DNA of 64,000 bases from Arthrobacter sp. 18067 (GCF_902706295.1 NZ_CACSJJ010000003.1:124001-188000); one strand, 5' to 3'. Positions 50,076 to 59,075 are shown, counted from the first letter of the stretch. Made by a program: numbers and translations. Notes: a model not told the origin generated them from the letters alone.

Positions 50076-50171
50076 ATGATTACTTTGACTAGCGGACGGA
50101 AGTTGACCGTCACTGCTACCCCGGCCTCTGCTGATGATCGACGCCACTTTTGCTCTCTGACCCACTCCTGA
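50076..50171 (+). CDS. Predicted 31-residue small protein
   Basis: A short ORF, starting ITLTSGRKLTVTATPASAD, with AAAAGGAGG 6 bases upstream and a hairpin ending in TTTTC 3 bases after its stop. It has one Cys near the end (HFCSLTHS) and no membrane helix. The 613-base gap between the phosphatase and the next gene otherwise contains no larger gene. It could be a real small protein or a leader peptide. I do not recognise it. Confidence 0.45.
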   Translation: MITLTSGRKLTVTATPASADDRRHFCSLTHS

Positions 50172-50174
50172 ACC

Positions 50175-50202
50175 ATCCGGACCGGCCCTGATGCCGGCGG
50201 AT
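50175..50202 (+). terminator. Hairpin directly after the 31-residue ORF
   Basis: ATCCG-CCGGC pairs with GCCGG-CGGAT (a GA bulge in the left arm), followed by TTTTC. It lies 3 bases after the stop codon. Confidence 0.65.
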
Positions 50203-50505
50203 TTTCATGGTCGGCCACTCTACGTGGTTGGCCTTCTGAGTAGTCAGTTGTAGGCGCGGACCCACGCAGCATGCCGCGGGTGCGCAGTTTCCCCAAAGTT
50301 CGGAACCAGCTTCTTGTTGGGTCGACTGCCGGAAGCACGCGCAATTGTGCACGACGATTCGGGGCTTCCCGATTCGGTCCGCTTAATCCCCTTTATTAGC
50401 CTCGGCTTTTTGTGCCCTTTTTAGGTCTTGATTTCTCTTGAATTCAATTGGCTTTAATTGCTGTGCCCAAATTCCGGAGCATACTCTCCCGAAAGGAGGT
50501 GAACC

Positions 50506-50646
50506 ATGCTAAAGCGCCCCGAAGAAATGCGCTTCTACAAGAGCAGCGATGCTCCCAAGGACCGCACCCTGTTCAACGGCCAGCTCCTCGACCAACGTCG
50601 TGAAGATGTCTACGTTGTCCTGCACCAAATGGGACTCATCCGTTGA
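50506..50646 (+). CDS. Predicted 46-residue small protein
   Basis: The ORF begins LKRPEEMRFYKSSDAPKDR and ends YVVLHQMGLIR, is charged and soluble, and has GAAAGGAGGTGA upstream, a full match to the 16S rRNA anti-Shine-Dalgarno. Codon use looks like the neighbouring genes. It ends 57 bases before a strong terminator, so it may form a single-gene transcription unit. Family not recognised. Confidence 0.65.
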   Translation: MLKRPEEMRFYKSSDAPKDRTLFNGQLLDQRREDVYVVLHQMGLIR

Positions 50647-50702
50647 TGTCCTGAGCGACCCCGAAGGGAGTTCAGATGCAACACATTCATGCTGAACCTC
50701 AA

Positions 50703-50730
50703 GGAGCCCACGCGGCTACGCGTGGGCTCC
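50703..50730 (+). terminator. Strong hairpin terminator
   Basis: Perfect 12-bp stem GGAGCCCACGCG / CGCGTGGGCTCC with a GCTA loop, 56 bases after the 46-residue ORF. Confidence 0.88.
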
Positions 50731-50833
50731 CCCCATTTAAACGGCTTTAACGGCGCTTCTTACAGGCCTTGATGCGGGCGCTGCACTGCTGCGGGTGATG
50801 CTGCACATCAAGGCATGACTGTAAGCTCGATCC

Positions 50834-52336
50834 ATGCAGGAGACGAAGCCGCACCGGCAGCAAAAACGTGCCCGCTTTGTGGTTCCCAGCCGCAGCGACT
50901 CCCTGCTTCGGAACTTCACGGAGCTTATCGGCGGCCCCTTGGGGAAGCACTCGTCTCCGGGGACGGTCTCCTCCGGCCCGTTCACTGTTGAACGGGTCCT
51001 CATTATCCTCACCGTGATTGCCGCGGTGCTCGCCGTGCTCGCCAAGGATTATTGCCGCGTCAATGGCTGGCAAACTCCTGGCCAGTTCTACGCCACCTGC
51101 TACTCCGACTTCCCCGAGCTCTTCAAGAACCGCGGCTTGGGCGACGGCGTGTTCCCCTTCTTCACCCAAGGCAGCCTGTTCGAATACCCCGTCCTGATGG
51201 GGATCATCGCGGGCATCACCGCCTTGTTGGTTCCCGGCCAAGGCGTGGGCAATGAAAGGATTCTGGGTTACTTCGACATCAACGCCACGCTGATCGTGGC
51301 GGTCTGGATCGTCACGGTCCTTTTGACGGCACGTATCAACAAGCGACGCCCTTGGGACGCCGCCATGGTGGCAGTCGCACCAGGGATCATCCTGGCCGGA
51401 TTTATCAACTGGGACATGTGGGCCGTTGGCTTGCTTGCCCTGGGGATGTACTTCTTCTCGCGGGACAAGCTGGTCCTTGCCGGCGTGTGCATCGGACTGG
51501 GCACGGCGACCAAGCTGTACCCGGTGCTGATACTCGGTGCCGTGCTGGTGCTGGCGCTGCGCAGTGGCAAGCTCCGGGCCTTCTGGATCACCGCCGGCTC
51601 AGCCCTGGCTTCCTGGCTGGCAGTGAACCTGCCGATCGCCGCGCTGAATCCCTCTGGCTGGCGGTACTTCTTCGAATTCACCCAGGAACGTCCCGCGGGT
51701 TACAGCTCGCCATGGTTCGCCTACAACCTTGTGGCCGACCGGGTTCAGTGGACGCAGATGAATGCTGCGACCATCAACTCGCTGGCCCTGTACCTGTTCA
51801 TAGTGGCCTGTGCCCTCATTGGTGCCTTGGCGTTGAGTGCCCCCCGGCGGCCCCGGATCGCCCAGCTGGTTTTCCTGATTGTTGCCGCGTTCATCCTCAC
51901 CAACAAGGTGTACTCACCACAGTTTGTTATTTGGCTCATCCCTCTCCTGGCTCTTTCCCGGCCCAAGTGGCGTGACTTCCTCATCTGGCAGGCCGCCGAG
52001 GGGCTGCACTGGGCCGCCATCTGGATGTACTTGGGCCAAGCGACCAGTGGAGGCTCCGTCCAGCACAACATAGATATGTCCTACTACGTCCTGGCAGTTG
52101 GTCTGCACATGGTTGCTACCGCCTACCTGATGGCACGAGTCGTCATGGACATTTGGGATCCGGCCCAGGACCCGCTGCGCATTCATGACGAGGATGACCC
52201 TCACGGCGGGCCCTTCAACGGAGCAAAGGACTGGCTGAGAATCGACCTCTTCCACCCCGCGCGGTCCGTGTTTCCATGGCAGCCCGGTACTGCTGTGAAT
52301 ACCGACGATTCCAAGCAGCCAATCGAGCGGAGGTAA
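50834..52336 (+). CDS. GT87 family polyprenyl-phosphate-dependent mannosyltransferase-like membrane protein
   Basis: A 500-residue membrane glycosyltransferase with about nine to ten helices. Features of GT-C/GT87 proteins include a periplasmic loop with YCRVNGWQTPGQFYATCYSDF after the first helix, IINWDMWAVGLLALGMYFFSR-like central segments, and KVYSPQFVIWLIPLLAL near the C-terminus. It ends in a cytoplasmic tail with an acidic patch (HDEDDPHGG). It likely uses a polyprenyl-phosphate sugar on the outer face. Acceptor unknown. It is 6 bases before the FAD oxidoreductase gene. Confidence 0.82.
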   Translation: MQETKPHRQQKRARFVVPSRSDSLLRNFTELIGGPLGKHSSPGTVSSGPFTVERVLIILTVIAAVLAVLAKDYCRVNGWQTPGQFYATCYSDFPELFKNRGLGDGVFPFFTQGSLFEYPVLMGIIAGITALLVPGQGVGNERILGYFDINATLIVAVWIVTVLLTARINKRRPWDAAMVAVAPGIILAGFINWDMWAVGLLALGMYFFSRDKLVLAGVCIGLGTATKLYPVLILGAVLVLALRSGKLRAFWITAGSALASWLAVNLPIAALNPSGWRYFFEFTQERPAGYSSPWFAYNLVADRVQWTQMNAATINSLALYLFIVACALIGALALSAPRRPRIAQLVFLIVAAFILTNKVYSPQFVIWLIPLLALSRPKWRDFLIWQAAEGLHWAAIWMYLGQATSGGSVQHNIDMSYYVLAVGLHMVATAYLMARVVMDIWDPAQDPLRIHDEDDPHGGPFNGAKDWLRIDLFHPARSVFPWQPGTAVNTDDSKQPIERR

Positions 52337-52342
52337 ACAGCG

Positions 52343-53788
52343 ATGGCTGATGTCGCCGTCGTCGGGGCTGGCCCCAACGGTCTGGCTGCCGCAGTAGTCA
52401 TGGCCCGCGCAGGCCTGGACGTGCATCTCTATGAGGCCGCTGACGTGATCGGCGGCGGTTCGCGCACCAGCGAGCTGATCGAACCGGGCTACGTGTACGA
52501 CGTCTGTTCGGCCGTTCATCCCATGGCCCTGGCGTCACCGTTCTTCCGTGCATTTGAGCTATCCCGCCGCATAGACCTCCGCCTCCCCGAGGTCCAGCAC
52601 GGTACTCCCCTGGACTCCGGCGGGGCAGCGTTGGCGTATCAATCCCTGGAGCGGACGGTCCTCGAGTTGGGCGTAGACGGTCCGGCTTACGGACGGCTGC
52701 TGGAGCCTTTGCTGGCCCGGGTGAATGGCGTGGTGGACTTTACCTCCAACCAACTGCTGAGGGTCCCGAAAGACCCTTTGGCGGCCATAATGTTCGGACT
52801 CGCCACCCTGGACCAAGGCACACCTCTCTGGGGGCGCCGCTTCCGGGAAGATGCCGCTCCGGCGTTGCTGACCGGCGTAATGTCGCACGCCCTTGGTTCG
52901 CAGCCGTCGCTGAGCTCAACCGGGGCCGGACTTCTGCTCAGCGTCCTGGCCCATGCAGGCGGCTGGCCAATACCTGTTGGTGGTTCAATGTCCATTGCAG
53001 CGGCCATGGCAGATGACCTGACGGCCCACGGCGGAACCATCCACGTAGGAGAACGAGTCGATTCACTGGACCAGGTCCGGCCAGCGAAAGCCATTGTGTT
53101 GGATGTCGCTCCGCCTACGCTGGCCAGGCTTGGCGGAACAGAAGTACCCGACCGATACCGGCACGCACTGGAAACATTCCGATTCGGGAATGCAGCGTGC
53201 AAAGTGGACTTTATCCTGTCGGGCCCCGTTCCCTGGCTGGACCCTGGCCTGGCGACGGCGGGAACGGTCCATGTGGGCGGGTCGCGGCTTGCCATGGCCG
53301 AATCCGAGAACCTGGTGGCCTTGGGCAAGCACCCCTCGGAGCCCTACGTCCTGGTGTCCCAGCCCTCCGTGGTGGACCCGACCCGGGCACCGGAAGGGCG
53401 CCATGTCCTGTGGTCCTACTGCCATGTGCCTGCCAATTCCACGGTGGACATGGCAGAAGCCGTTACCGCCCGCATCGAACGGTACGCGCCGGGCTTCCGG
53501 GACACTGTGGTTGCTTCACAAACCACGACGGCGGCAGAACTGTCGGCGTACAACGAGAACTACGTTGGGGGCGACTTCAGCGCCGGGATCCTGGATCTGC
53601 GTGGGCTGGTACAACGGCCAGTGGTTTCCAACGTGCCGTGGAGGACTCCGATTCCGGGCGTGTATCTCTGTTCGTCGTCGACACCGCCCGGACCCGGTGT
53701 GACAGGAATGCCCGGGTACCACGCGGCAAAACATGCCCTCAAGGACATATTCAGGATGCGGGTACCCGGGCTGGGTCTGGGTCTCTAA
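52343..53788 (+). CDS. NAD(P)/FAD-dependent oxidoreductase (phytoene dehydrogenase-like)
   Basis: A 481-residue flavoprotein starting with the dinucleotide motif VAVVGAGPNGLAAAVVMARAG and YEAADVIGGGSRT, and ending with the second FAD-contact motif TPIPGVYLCSSSTPPGPGVTGMPG. This is the architecture of phytoene desaturase-like proteins. No carotenoid genes are adjacent, so a carotenoid role is not supported. Probably co-transcribed with the upstream membrane transferase. Confidence 0.87.
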   Translation: MADVAVVGAGPNGLAAAVVMARAGLDVHLYEAADVIGGGSRTSELIEPGYVYDVCSAVHPMALASPFFRAFELSRRIDLRLPEVQHGTPLDSGGAALAYQSLERTVLELGVDGPAYGRLLEPLLARVNGVVDFTSNQLLRVPKDPLAAIMFGLATLDQGTPLWGRRFREDAAPALLTGVMSHALGSQPSLSSTGAGLLLSVLAHAGGWPIPVGGSMSIAAAMADDLTAHGGTIHVGERVDSLDQVRPAKAIVLDVAPPTLARLGGTEVPDRYRHALETFRFGNAACKVDFILSGPVPWLDPGLATAGTVHVGGSRLAMAESENLVALGKHPSEPYVLVSQPSVVDPTRAPEGRHVLWSYCHVPANSTVDMAEAVTARIERYAPGFRDTVVASQTTTAAELSAYNENYVGGDFSAGILDLRGLVQRPVVSNVPWRTPIPGVYLCSSSTPPGPGVTGMPGYHAAKHALKDIFRMRVPGLGLGL

Positions 53789-53794
53789 CCTGCG

Positions 53795-54400
53795 TTAGTT
53801 GGTGGCCGTGAAACGGGCGCGACGGTGGGCCGGGCTTTCGATCTCGTCCAGCATGGCTACGGCGTAGTCCTGCGAGGAGATGCTGTTGCCCGCCGGTGAA
53901 TCCTTGGCGACGTTGTATGCCCCGGTGCGCTCACCCGGCTGGATCACCGGTGCCGGAGCCAGGACGGTCCAGTCGATGTTCTCCGGGGTCTGCTTGACGG
54001 CTTCGAAGGCCTTGGCTGCGGTGGTGGCCTCAGCCTTGTACGCCTCCGGGAAGTCCGGAGAATCGAGCAAGCGGACACCATCGATTTCCAGGGTTCCGGC
54101 ACCGCCGACGATCATGAGGCGGGTTCCTTCGGCGTTGCTGTAAGCGGCAGCCATGGCGTCGAGCCATTCTCCGTGGTCGCCGCCGGTGCGGCTGGGGCCC
54201 GTAGCCAACACAACGACGTCGTGATTCTTTGCAATGGAGGCGAACGCCTGGCCATCAGCCAGATCCGCGGCCTGCGCGGCGGCACCCGGCACTTCTGCGC
54301 CCTTCCGGGAGATGGCCGTGACCTGGTGGCCGCGGGTGAGGGACTCGTTGACGATCTGGCTGCCGACCATGCCAGTTGCGCCGTAAACTGCGATTTTCAT
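53795..54400 (-). CDS. NAD(P)-binding oxidoreductase (NmrA/SDR-a type)
   Basis: A 201-residue Rossmann-fold protein: KIAVYGATGMVGSQIVNESLTRGHQVTAISRK, VVVLATGPSRTGGDHGEWLDA, RLMIVGGAGTLEI. ATG 54400 has AAGGAGAG 3 bases upstream. Divergent from an HxlR regulator with palindromic sites between them, so it is probably its target. In this family such enzymes often handle quinones or reactive carbonyls; the substrate here is unknown. Confidence 0.88.
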   Translation of the reverse strand: MKIAVYGATGMVGSQIVNESLTRGHQVTAISRKGAEVPGAAAQAADLADGQAFASIAKNHDVVVLATGPSRTGGDHGEWLDAMAAAYSNAEGTRLMIVGGAGTLEIDGVRLLDSPDFPEAYKAEATTAAKAFEAVKQTPENIDWTVLAPAPVIQPGERTGAYNVAKDSPAGNSISSQDYAVAMLDEIESPAHRRARFTATN

Positions 54401-54437
54401 TGCTCTCCTTGGGTTGGTATCCTCGAATAAGTCAAAG

Positions 54438-54452
54438 GTATCCAATGGATAC
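54438..54452. promoter_or_regulatory. Candidate HxlR operator
   Basis: GTATCC-AAT-GGATAC is a 15-bp palindrome in the divergent 94-base promoter gap. Extra half-sites GTATCC (54416-54421) and GGATAC (54484-54489) flank it, giving regular spaced copies. Confidence 0.65.
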
Positions 54453-54494
54453 TGATAGCTTCAAAGGAACCTAGTTACCTCAGGGATACTCACA

Positions 54495-54893
54495 ATGGAA
54501 CCGAAAGACCTCCCGGCCAACATCCTGGACCCCAACTGCCCGTCCCGCGTGATCTTCCAGCGCATCGGTGACAAATGGGCGTCCCTGGTGATCCAGGTAC
54601 TCGGCGATGGGCCGGTGCGTTTCTCCGAGCTTCGCAAGATGGTCAGCGTGGTCACTCCTAAAGTCCTGACGCAAACTCTCCGGGCGCTGGAACGCGACGG
54701 GCTCATCACCCGGACCGTTCACGCCCAAGTACCGCCGCGGGTGGATTACGAACTGACGGCAGTGGGTGAGTCGTTGCTGCAACCCCTGTCCATGCTTCGC
54801 GAGTGGGCGGAGAGCCACGTCCCCACCATCCTTGAGGCCCGCGACGCCTACGACGACGCCCAGGACGAAGCCCTCCTCGGCTCTTCCAACTAG
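54495..54893 (+). CDS. HxlR family transcriptional regulator
   Basis: A 132-residue winged-helix regulator with the family core GDKWASLVIQVLGDGPVRFSELRKMV and VLTQTLRALERDGLITRTVH. A single Cys near the N-terminus (DPNCPSR) is where HxlR/QorR-type proteins sense quinones, diamide or other electrophiles. Its end overlaps the end of the converging ABC gene by 4 bases. Confidence 0.92.
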   Translation: MEPKDLPANILDPNCPSRVIFQRIGDKWASLVIQVLGDGPVRFSELRKMVSVVTPKVLTQTLRALERDGLITRTVHAQVPPRVDYELTAVGESLLQPLSMLREWAESHVPTILEARDAYDDAQDEALLGSSN

Positions 54894-55642
54894 GGACAGC
54901 TCTTGCAGTAATGAGGCTCCGTAGCAACGTTTGCTGTCCCCTGGTTGGGCTGGGCGGAGGGGACGAGTGCGCGGCTGATCCGCCCGTCCCGCATGGTCGC
55001 GACAGCATCCGTCAGTGGCAGGAATTCGGTGTCGTGCGTGACCATCACCGTGGCCGTGTGGAACTCATCGGTGACGCTGCGCAAAAGCCGGACAATCGAC
55101 TCGCTCCGTTCGTGATCGAGCGCTGCGGTCGGCTCGTCCACGAGCAGGACAGTGGGGCTGCCCATGAGGGCCCGGGCAATATTCACCCTCTGACGTTGAC
55201 CGCCGGACAACTGATGGGGTCGCTTGTGCGCGGCCCCGGACAGGCCTACGACCTCCAGCAGCTCAACCGCCTTACGACGCGACTCCTTCAACGGATTGCC
55301 GCGCAGATGCTCGCGGATGAGTAGCTGCTCGACGGCGGTCAGCGCAGGCAGCAGGTTCGGTTGCTGGAAGATGATTCCCACCTTGTCCCGGCGCAGCGCC
55401 GTTCGTTCGGCCTCCTTGAGCGCGGAGACGTCCTGCCCATCGATAACGACCAGCCCCGCAGTGGCCTTGACGAGGGTGGCGGCAACAGCGAGCAGCGAGG
55501 ACTTGCCGGATCCGGAAGGGCCTACCAGGGACAGGAACTCCCCTTGCTGCACGGAGAGATCCACGGCGTCCAGGGCCTTGAGGGTGGAGCCGCCGTCGGG
55601 ATATTCGAGGGATATGTTGACGAGGTTGAGAGCGGTAGTCAT
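54890..55642 (-). CDS. ABC transporter ATP-binding protein (MacB/LolD type)
   Basis: A 250-residue ATPase with Walker A VGPSGSGKSSLL, Q-loop IFQQPNLLP, signature LSGGQRQRVNIARAL, and Walker B VLLVDEPTAALD. The C-terminus is extended by about 25 residues. It pairs with the permease 24 bases upstream in the same operon. MacB/LolD-type ATPases power export or extraction of molecules from the membrane rather than solute import. Confidence 0.93.
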   Translation of the reverse strand: MTTALNLVNISLEYPDGGSTLKALDAVDLSVQQGEFLSLVGPSGSGKSSLLAVAATLVKATAGLVVIDGQDVSALKEAERTALRRDKVGIIFQQPNLLPALTAVEQLLIREHLRGNPLKESRRKAVELLEVVGLSGAAHKRPHQLSGGQRQRVNIARALMGSPTVLLVDEPTAALDHERSESIVRLLRSVTDEFHTATVMVTHDTEFLPLTDAVATMRDGRISRALVPSAQPNQGTANVATEPHYCKSCP

Positions 55643-55666
55643 TGTGTATGCCTTTCCAGGAAAGTA

Positions 55667-56746
55667 TTAGTTGCCGCCGAGGGCAAGTAGCGGGTCAACC
55701 TTGGTGACATTGCGAACGGCGAGGACGGCGCCGGCCAGGCCAAGGATGACGATCCCGATAACCGGCACCAATGTGGTGAGGGGAGTGATCAGGAACGGAG
55801 CGGCCTGGGCCGCGAAGAGCCCCCCGGCGAGGCCAATGGCACCACCCACTGCGGCGCCCGCCAGCAGGACCATGGCTGCCTGCGCCAAAGCATCCTTCAA
55901 TACGTACGCGGAGGACGCACCGAGCGCCTTGAGCACTGCGATGTCGCGCGTCCTCTGCACCGTCCAGACCGTCAAGAAGGCCACGATGACCAGCGCGGAA
56001 ATTCCGTAGAGAAATGCCTGCATGAGCATGAGTGATCCGTTTTCACTCTTGTAGGAGGCCAACGCCTGGAAGGAACCCACAGGATCCATGCTCACCGTGC
56101 CGGCCGCCGCATTGGCGGCATCGAGATCCAAGGAAGTGCCGGCGTCGTGCGTCACGGCCAGGACCGTGGCAGTGCCTGGCGCCGCGTGCGCGATGGATCG
56201 CCAGGTGTCCAGCGTGGTCCAGACGACGCCAGTGTGTGAATACCACTGGTCCTCTACAACCGCAGATACGGTCAGATCGGTGCCGCCAACCCGCACTCGG
56301 CTGCCGGTATCCAAGGACAGGTCCTTGGCCAGGGACTCGCCGACCACGACGGTCCCGTCCTCCACAGGGGATGGCGCCAAGGACCCGCCAAAGACTGCAA
56401 CGTTTGCTGTGCCGCTCGGGCTACCGCCGTCGCTTACGGGCTGAAGCCGGGATTGGCTGATTCCCACTGCTTGAGCGGAAGTGACGCCCGGCTGTTCCCG
56501 CCACGCCTCGAGCTGCCGGCCGGAGACTTCCGACTCGGTATAGGACGCCTTGGGCTCACCGCCTGCGGGCGCGCCGAACACGATCTGCTGAACGGGCAAG
56601 GCGGCAATGGCCGACGTCGACTGGTTGCCCAAGCCTGCCGTCAGCCCGGAAAGCATGACGAGCAGCAAGGTGATCAGGGCGACGACGCTGCCCATGAGCG
56701 CGAAGCGACCCTTGGCAAAACGGATATCGCGGATGGCGAGAAACAT
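55667..56746 (-). CDS. ABC transporter permease (FtsX/MacB type)
   Basis: A 359-residue permease with an N-terminal helix (LMGSVVALITLLLVMLSGLTAG), a large external domain (about 45-235) and three C-terminal helices (LYGISALVIVAFLTVWTV, DALAQAAMVLLAGAAVG, TTLVPVIGIVILGLAGAVLAV). This is the four-helix FtsX/MacB layout. ATG 56746 has AAAGGA upstream; an earlier start at 56818 would add 24 residues. It is divergent from a two-component system across 195 bases. Confidence 0.9.
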   Translation of the reverse strand: MFLAIRDIRFAKGRFALMGSVVALITLLLVMLSGLTAGLGNQSTSAIAALPVQQIVFGAPAGGEPKASYTESEVSGRQLEAWREQPGVTSAQAVGISQSRLQPVSDGGSPSGTANVAVFGGSLAPSPVEDGTVVVGESLAKDLSLDTGSRVRVGGTDLTVSAVVEDQWYSHTGVVWTTLDTWRSIAHAAPGTATVLAVTHDAGTSLDLDAANAAAGTVSMDPVGSFQALASYKSENGSLMLMQAFLYGISALVIVAFLTVWTVQRTRDIAVLKALGASSAYVLKDALAQAAMVLLAGAAVGGAIGLAGGLFAAQAAPFLITPLTTLVPVIGIVILGLAGAVLAVRNVTKVDPLLALGGN

Positions 56747-56941
56747 CAGAGTCCTTTGCTTGATTGCGGGCTTGATCCCGGCTCTTTCCACTCTTCCGGC
56801 GATGGGGCGCCGGGACATCGTGAGGTGGATGGATTGGGGCGATCCGAGGGGTTGAGCACGCGATCATCCGAATGGTTGATTCACGCGTCGGGACGCCGAA
56901 TCCGGGCCTTGCAAGGGAGTACCGGGGATACGCTGGGAGGC

Positions 56942-58219
56942 ATGCAGTCCACCGGTGCCGCCACCATCCTTCGTGTCCTGCGCGTCTGCCTGCACGTGGG
57001 TTTCGCAGTTCTCCTGCTGGTTGCGATTGCGCGTTTGCTGACCGGTGTCGGAGCTGCCGGGGCGCCTTCTCCCGTGGCTGTGGTGGCTGGACTGGGCTTG
57101 TCCGCCCTGCTGGCCCTCGTTTACCTCGCCGGAACCATCCTGGAGAAGCGACACTCAGGCGATGCCGACCGGTTCGACCCCACTCCGTATGCGCGGTGGT
57201 GGCTGGGCGTGGTGATGCTGCTCTGGTTGCTGCTTCTGCTGGTCAGCAGCGACTTCGCGTGGGTGGCCTTTCCCCTGTTCTTCCTGCAGCTTCACCTGCT
57301 GCCCCGACGCTTGTCTTTGCCTGCCATTGCGCTCAGCACGGCACTGTTGGTTGGTGCTTTATGGTTCCATAGCCGGGGTTCGGCCGACGGCGGATTGCAG
57401 CTCGCGATGGTCCTGGGACCGGTGTTCGGGGCGGGCTTCGCAGTGGTTACCGGGCTGGCGTATCGAGCATTGTTCCTGGAGGCCGAGAATCAACGCGTTG
57501 TGGCCGACGATCTCCGGCGTACGCGCGCTGAACTCGCCCAAACCCAGCACGACGCCGGCATGCTGGCTGAGCGTGAACGGCTGGCCCGCGAAATCCACGA
57601 CACACTGGCGCAAGGGTTCTCCAGCATCATCCTGATGGGCAGGTCCGCGGAGAAGGCCCTGGATGACGGGGACACGCAGGCGGCCAAGGCGCGGCTCCGG
57701 ATTGTCCAGGACACTGCGTCCGCCAACTTGGCGGAAGCCCGCAGCTTTGTCCGCGGCCTGCGCTCTCCGGATCTTGAGCAGTCCGGGCTTGTGGACACCC
57801 TGCGCCGGCTGTGTGAGAAAACGGAGACCGAGGCCGCTGCCCGCGGAACCGCGCTGCGTTGCCGTTTCGAGTTGGTGGGTACGCCTGTAGAGCTGCCCAA
57901 CACGTACCAGACCACCCTGCTCCGGGCCGCCCAGGCCTCCCTCGCGAACGTGTGGGCGCACGCCCACGCACGTGCCGCCGTCGTGACCTTGTCCTTTCTT
58001 GGCGCCGAGGTGACACTGGATGTTTTCGACGACGGCATAGGTTTCGAGCCGTCGACGGCGGTCGGTACAGCCCGTGGCGACGGCACCGGCGTCGGACTTG
58101 AGAGTTTGCGCGAGCGGTTGGCCGCGCTGGCGGGCAGCCTGGAGATCGAGTCGGCTCCGGGCGAAGGAACCGTGGTGGCCATTCGGGTACCGCTGCCGGT
58201 AGATGAAGGTGTTGCATGA
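56942..58219 (+). CDS. Sensor histidine kinase (HisKA_3, NarL-type partner)
   Basis: A 425-residue membrane sensor. About five helices fill residues 8-180 with only short loops, suggesting an intramembrane-type sensor. A coiled-coil linker leads to the phosphoacceptor His219 in REIHDTLAQGFSSII, then the ATPase domain (DVFDDGIGFEP, GLESLRERLAALAGSL). The next gene starts within its stop (ATGA). ATG 56942 is chosen; GGGAGG lies very close upstream, so the start is a little uncertain. Control of the divergent ABC exporter is likely from position. Confidence 0.9.
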   Translation: MQSTGAATILRVLRVCLHVGFAVLLLVAIARLLTGVGAAGAPSPVAVVAGLGLSALLALVYLAGTILEKRHSGDADRFDPTPYARWWLGVVMLLWLLLLLVSSDFAWVAFPLFFLQLHLLPRRLSLPAIALSTALLVGALWFHSRGSADGGLQLAMVLGPVFGAGFAVVTGLAYRALFLEAENQRVVADDLRRTRAELAQTQHDAGMLAERERLAREIHDTLAQGFSSIILMGRSAEKALDDGDTQAAKARLRIVQDTASANLAEARSFVRGLRSPDLEQSGLVDTLRRLCEKTETEAAARGTALRCRFELVGTPVELPNTYQTTLLRAAQASLANVWAHAHARAAVVTLSFLGAEVTLDVFDDGIGFEPSTAVGTARGDGTGVGLESLRERLAALAGSLEIESAPGEGTVVAIRVPLPVDEGVA

Positions 58220-58872
58220 GTGAAATCCGGGTCCTCTTGGTGGACGACCATCCCGTGGTCCGGGCCGGGCTCCGTGCGATGCTGGCCGAATTCCCGGGCG
58301 TCACCGTGGTGGCCGAAGCTGCAGATGGTGACGCGGCGTTGCTTGAACTTCGTAAGCTGCACGCACTAGGCGAGCCCGTGGACCTGGTCCTTATGGACCT
58401 GCGGATGGGGAGCGGCATGGATGGGGTCACGGCCACCGGGAAGATCAAAGCGGGTGAGGCCGGGACTCCCCCGCCGCCCGTGCTGATTCTGACCACCTAC
58501 GACACCGACGCCGACATCCTCGCCGCTGTGGAGGCCGGCGCAAGTGGCTACATGTTGAAGGACGCACCCCCGGAGCAGATCCGGCAGGCGGTGCTGTCGG
58601 CAGCCGCCGGTCAGACAGCGCTGGCACCTGAGGTTGCGGCACGGCTTATGGGGCGGATCCGCAATCCTGCCCCGGCGTTGAGCGCCCGGGAAGTCCAGTT
58701 ACTGGAGCTCCTCGCCACAGGCATGAGCAACCGTGCAATGGCCAAGCAACTCTTCATTTCCGAGGCAACGGTGAAGACGCACCTGGTTCACATTTACGCC
58801 AAGCTCGGGGTGGACAACCGCACGGCGGCCATCGCCGTTGCGACGCAGCGCAGGATCATCCGCGGGCACTGA
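58216..58872 (+). CDS. LuxR/NarL family response regulator
   Basis: A 218-residue regulator with a receiver domain (RVLLVDDHPVVRAGLRAML, phosphoacceptor D61 in LVLMDLRMG, Lys in YMLKDAPPEQ) and a C-terminal helix-turn-helix (LSAREVQLLELLATGMSNRA, VKTHLVHIYAKLGVDNRT). Coupled to the kinase gene. Confidence 0.95.
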   Translation: MSEIRVLLVDDHPVVRAGLRAMLAEFPGVTVVAEAADGDAALLELRKLHALGEPVDLVLMDLRMGSGMDGVTATGKIKAGEAGTPPPPVLILTTYDTDADILAAVEAGASGYMLKDAPPEQIRQAVLSAAAGQTALAPEVAARLMGRIRNPAPALSAREVQLLELLATGMSNRAMAKQLFISEATVKTHLVHIYAKLGVDNRTAAIAVATQRRIIRGH

Positions 58873-58905
58873 TTCCCGCCGCTCTGCCTCGCCCCCCTCA
58901 CCCAT

Positions 58906-58961
58906 CTGAGTCGCATTTGTGCGCGTTACGAGCCCTCAAAACGCACACAAATGCGACCCAG
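58906..58961. terminator. Long imperfect hairpin (terminator or repeat element)
   Basis: Two 22-base arms pair at 20 of 22 positions around a 12-base loop, between the response-regulator gene and the GH31 gene. It ends 34 bases after the regulator stop. It has no T-run. It could terminate or be a dispersed palindromic repeat. Confidence 0.6.
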
Positions 58962-59075
58962 TTGGGTGCCAATTTTGGTTAAACGGTTGACCTTTGGCCT
59001 TCCAGCAGTGACGATTAGTGCACGTTTCGCTATGAGTTAGATCACAAAAAGTCACTCGTCGAAAGTTGGCCCCAC

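Noticed and set aside
50676-50750. 24-residue ORF with GGGAG upstream
   Set aside because: It runs straight through the perfect terminator hairpin at 50703-50730, so it is unlikely to be translated as a gene.
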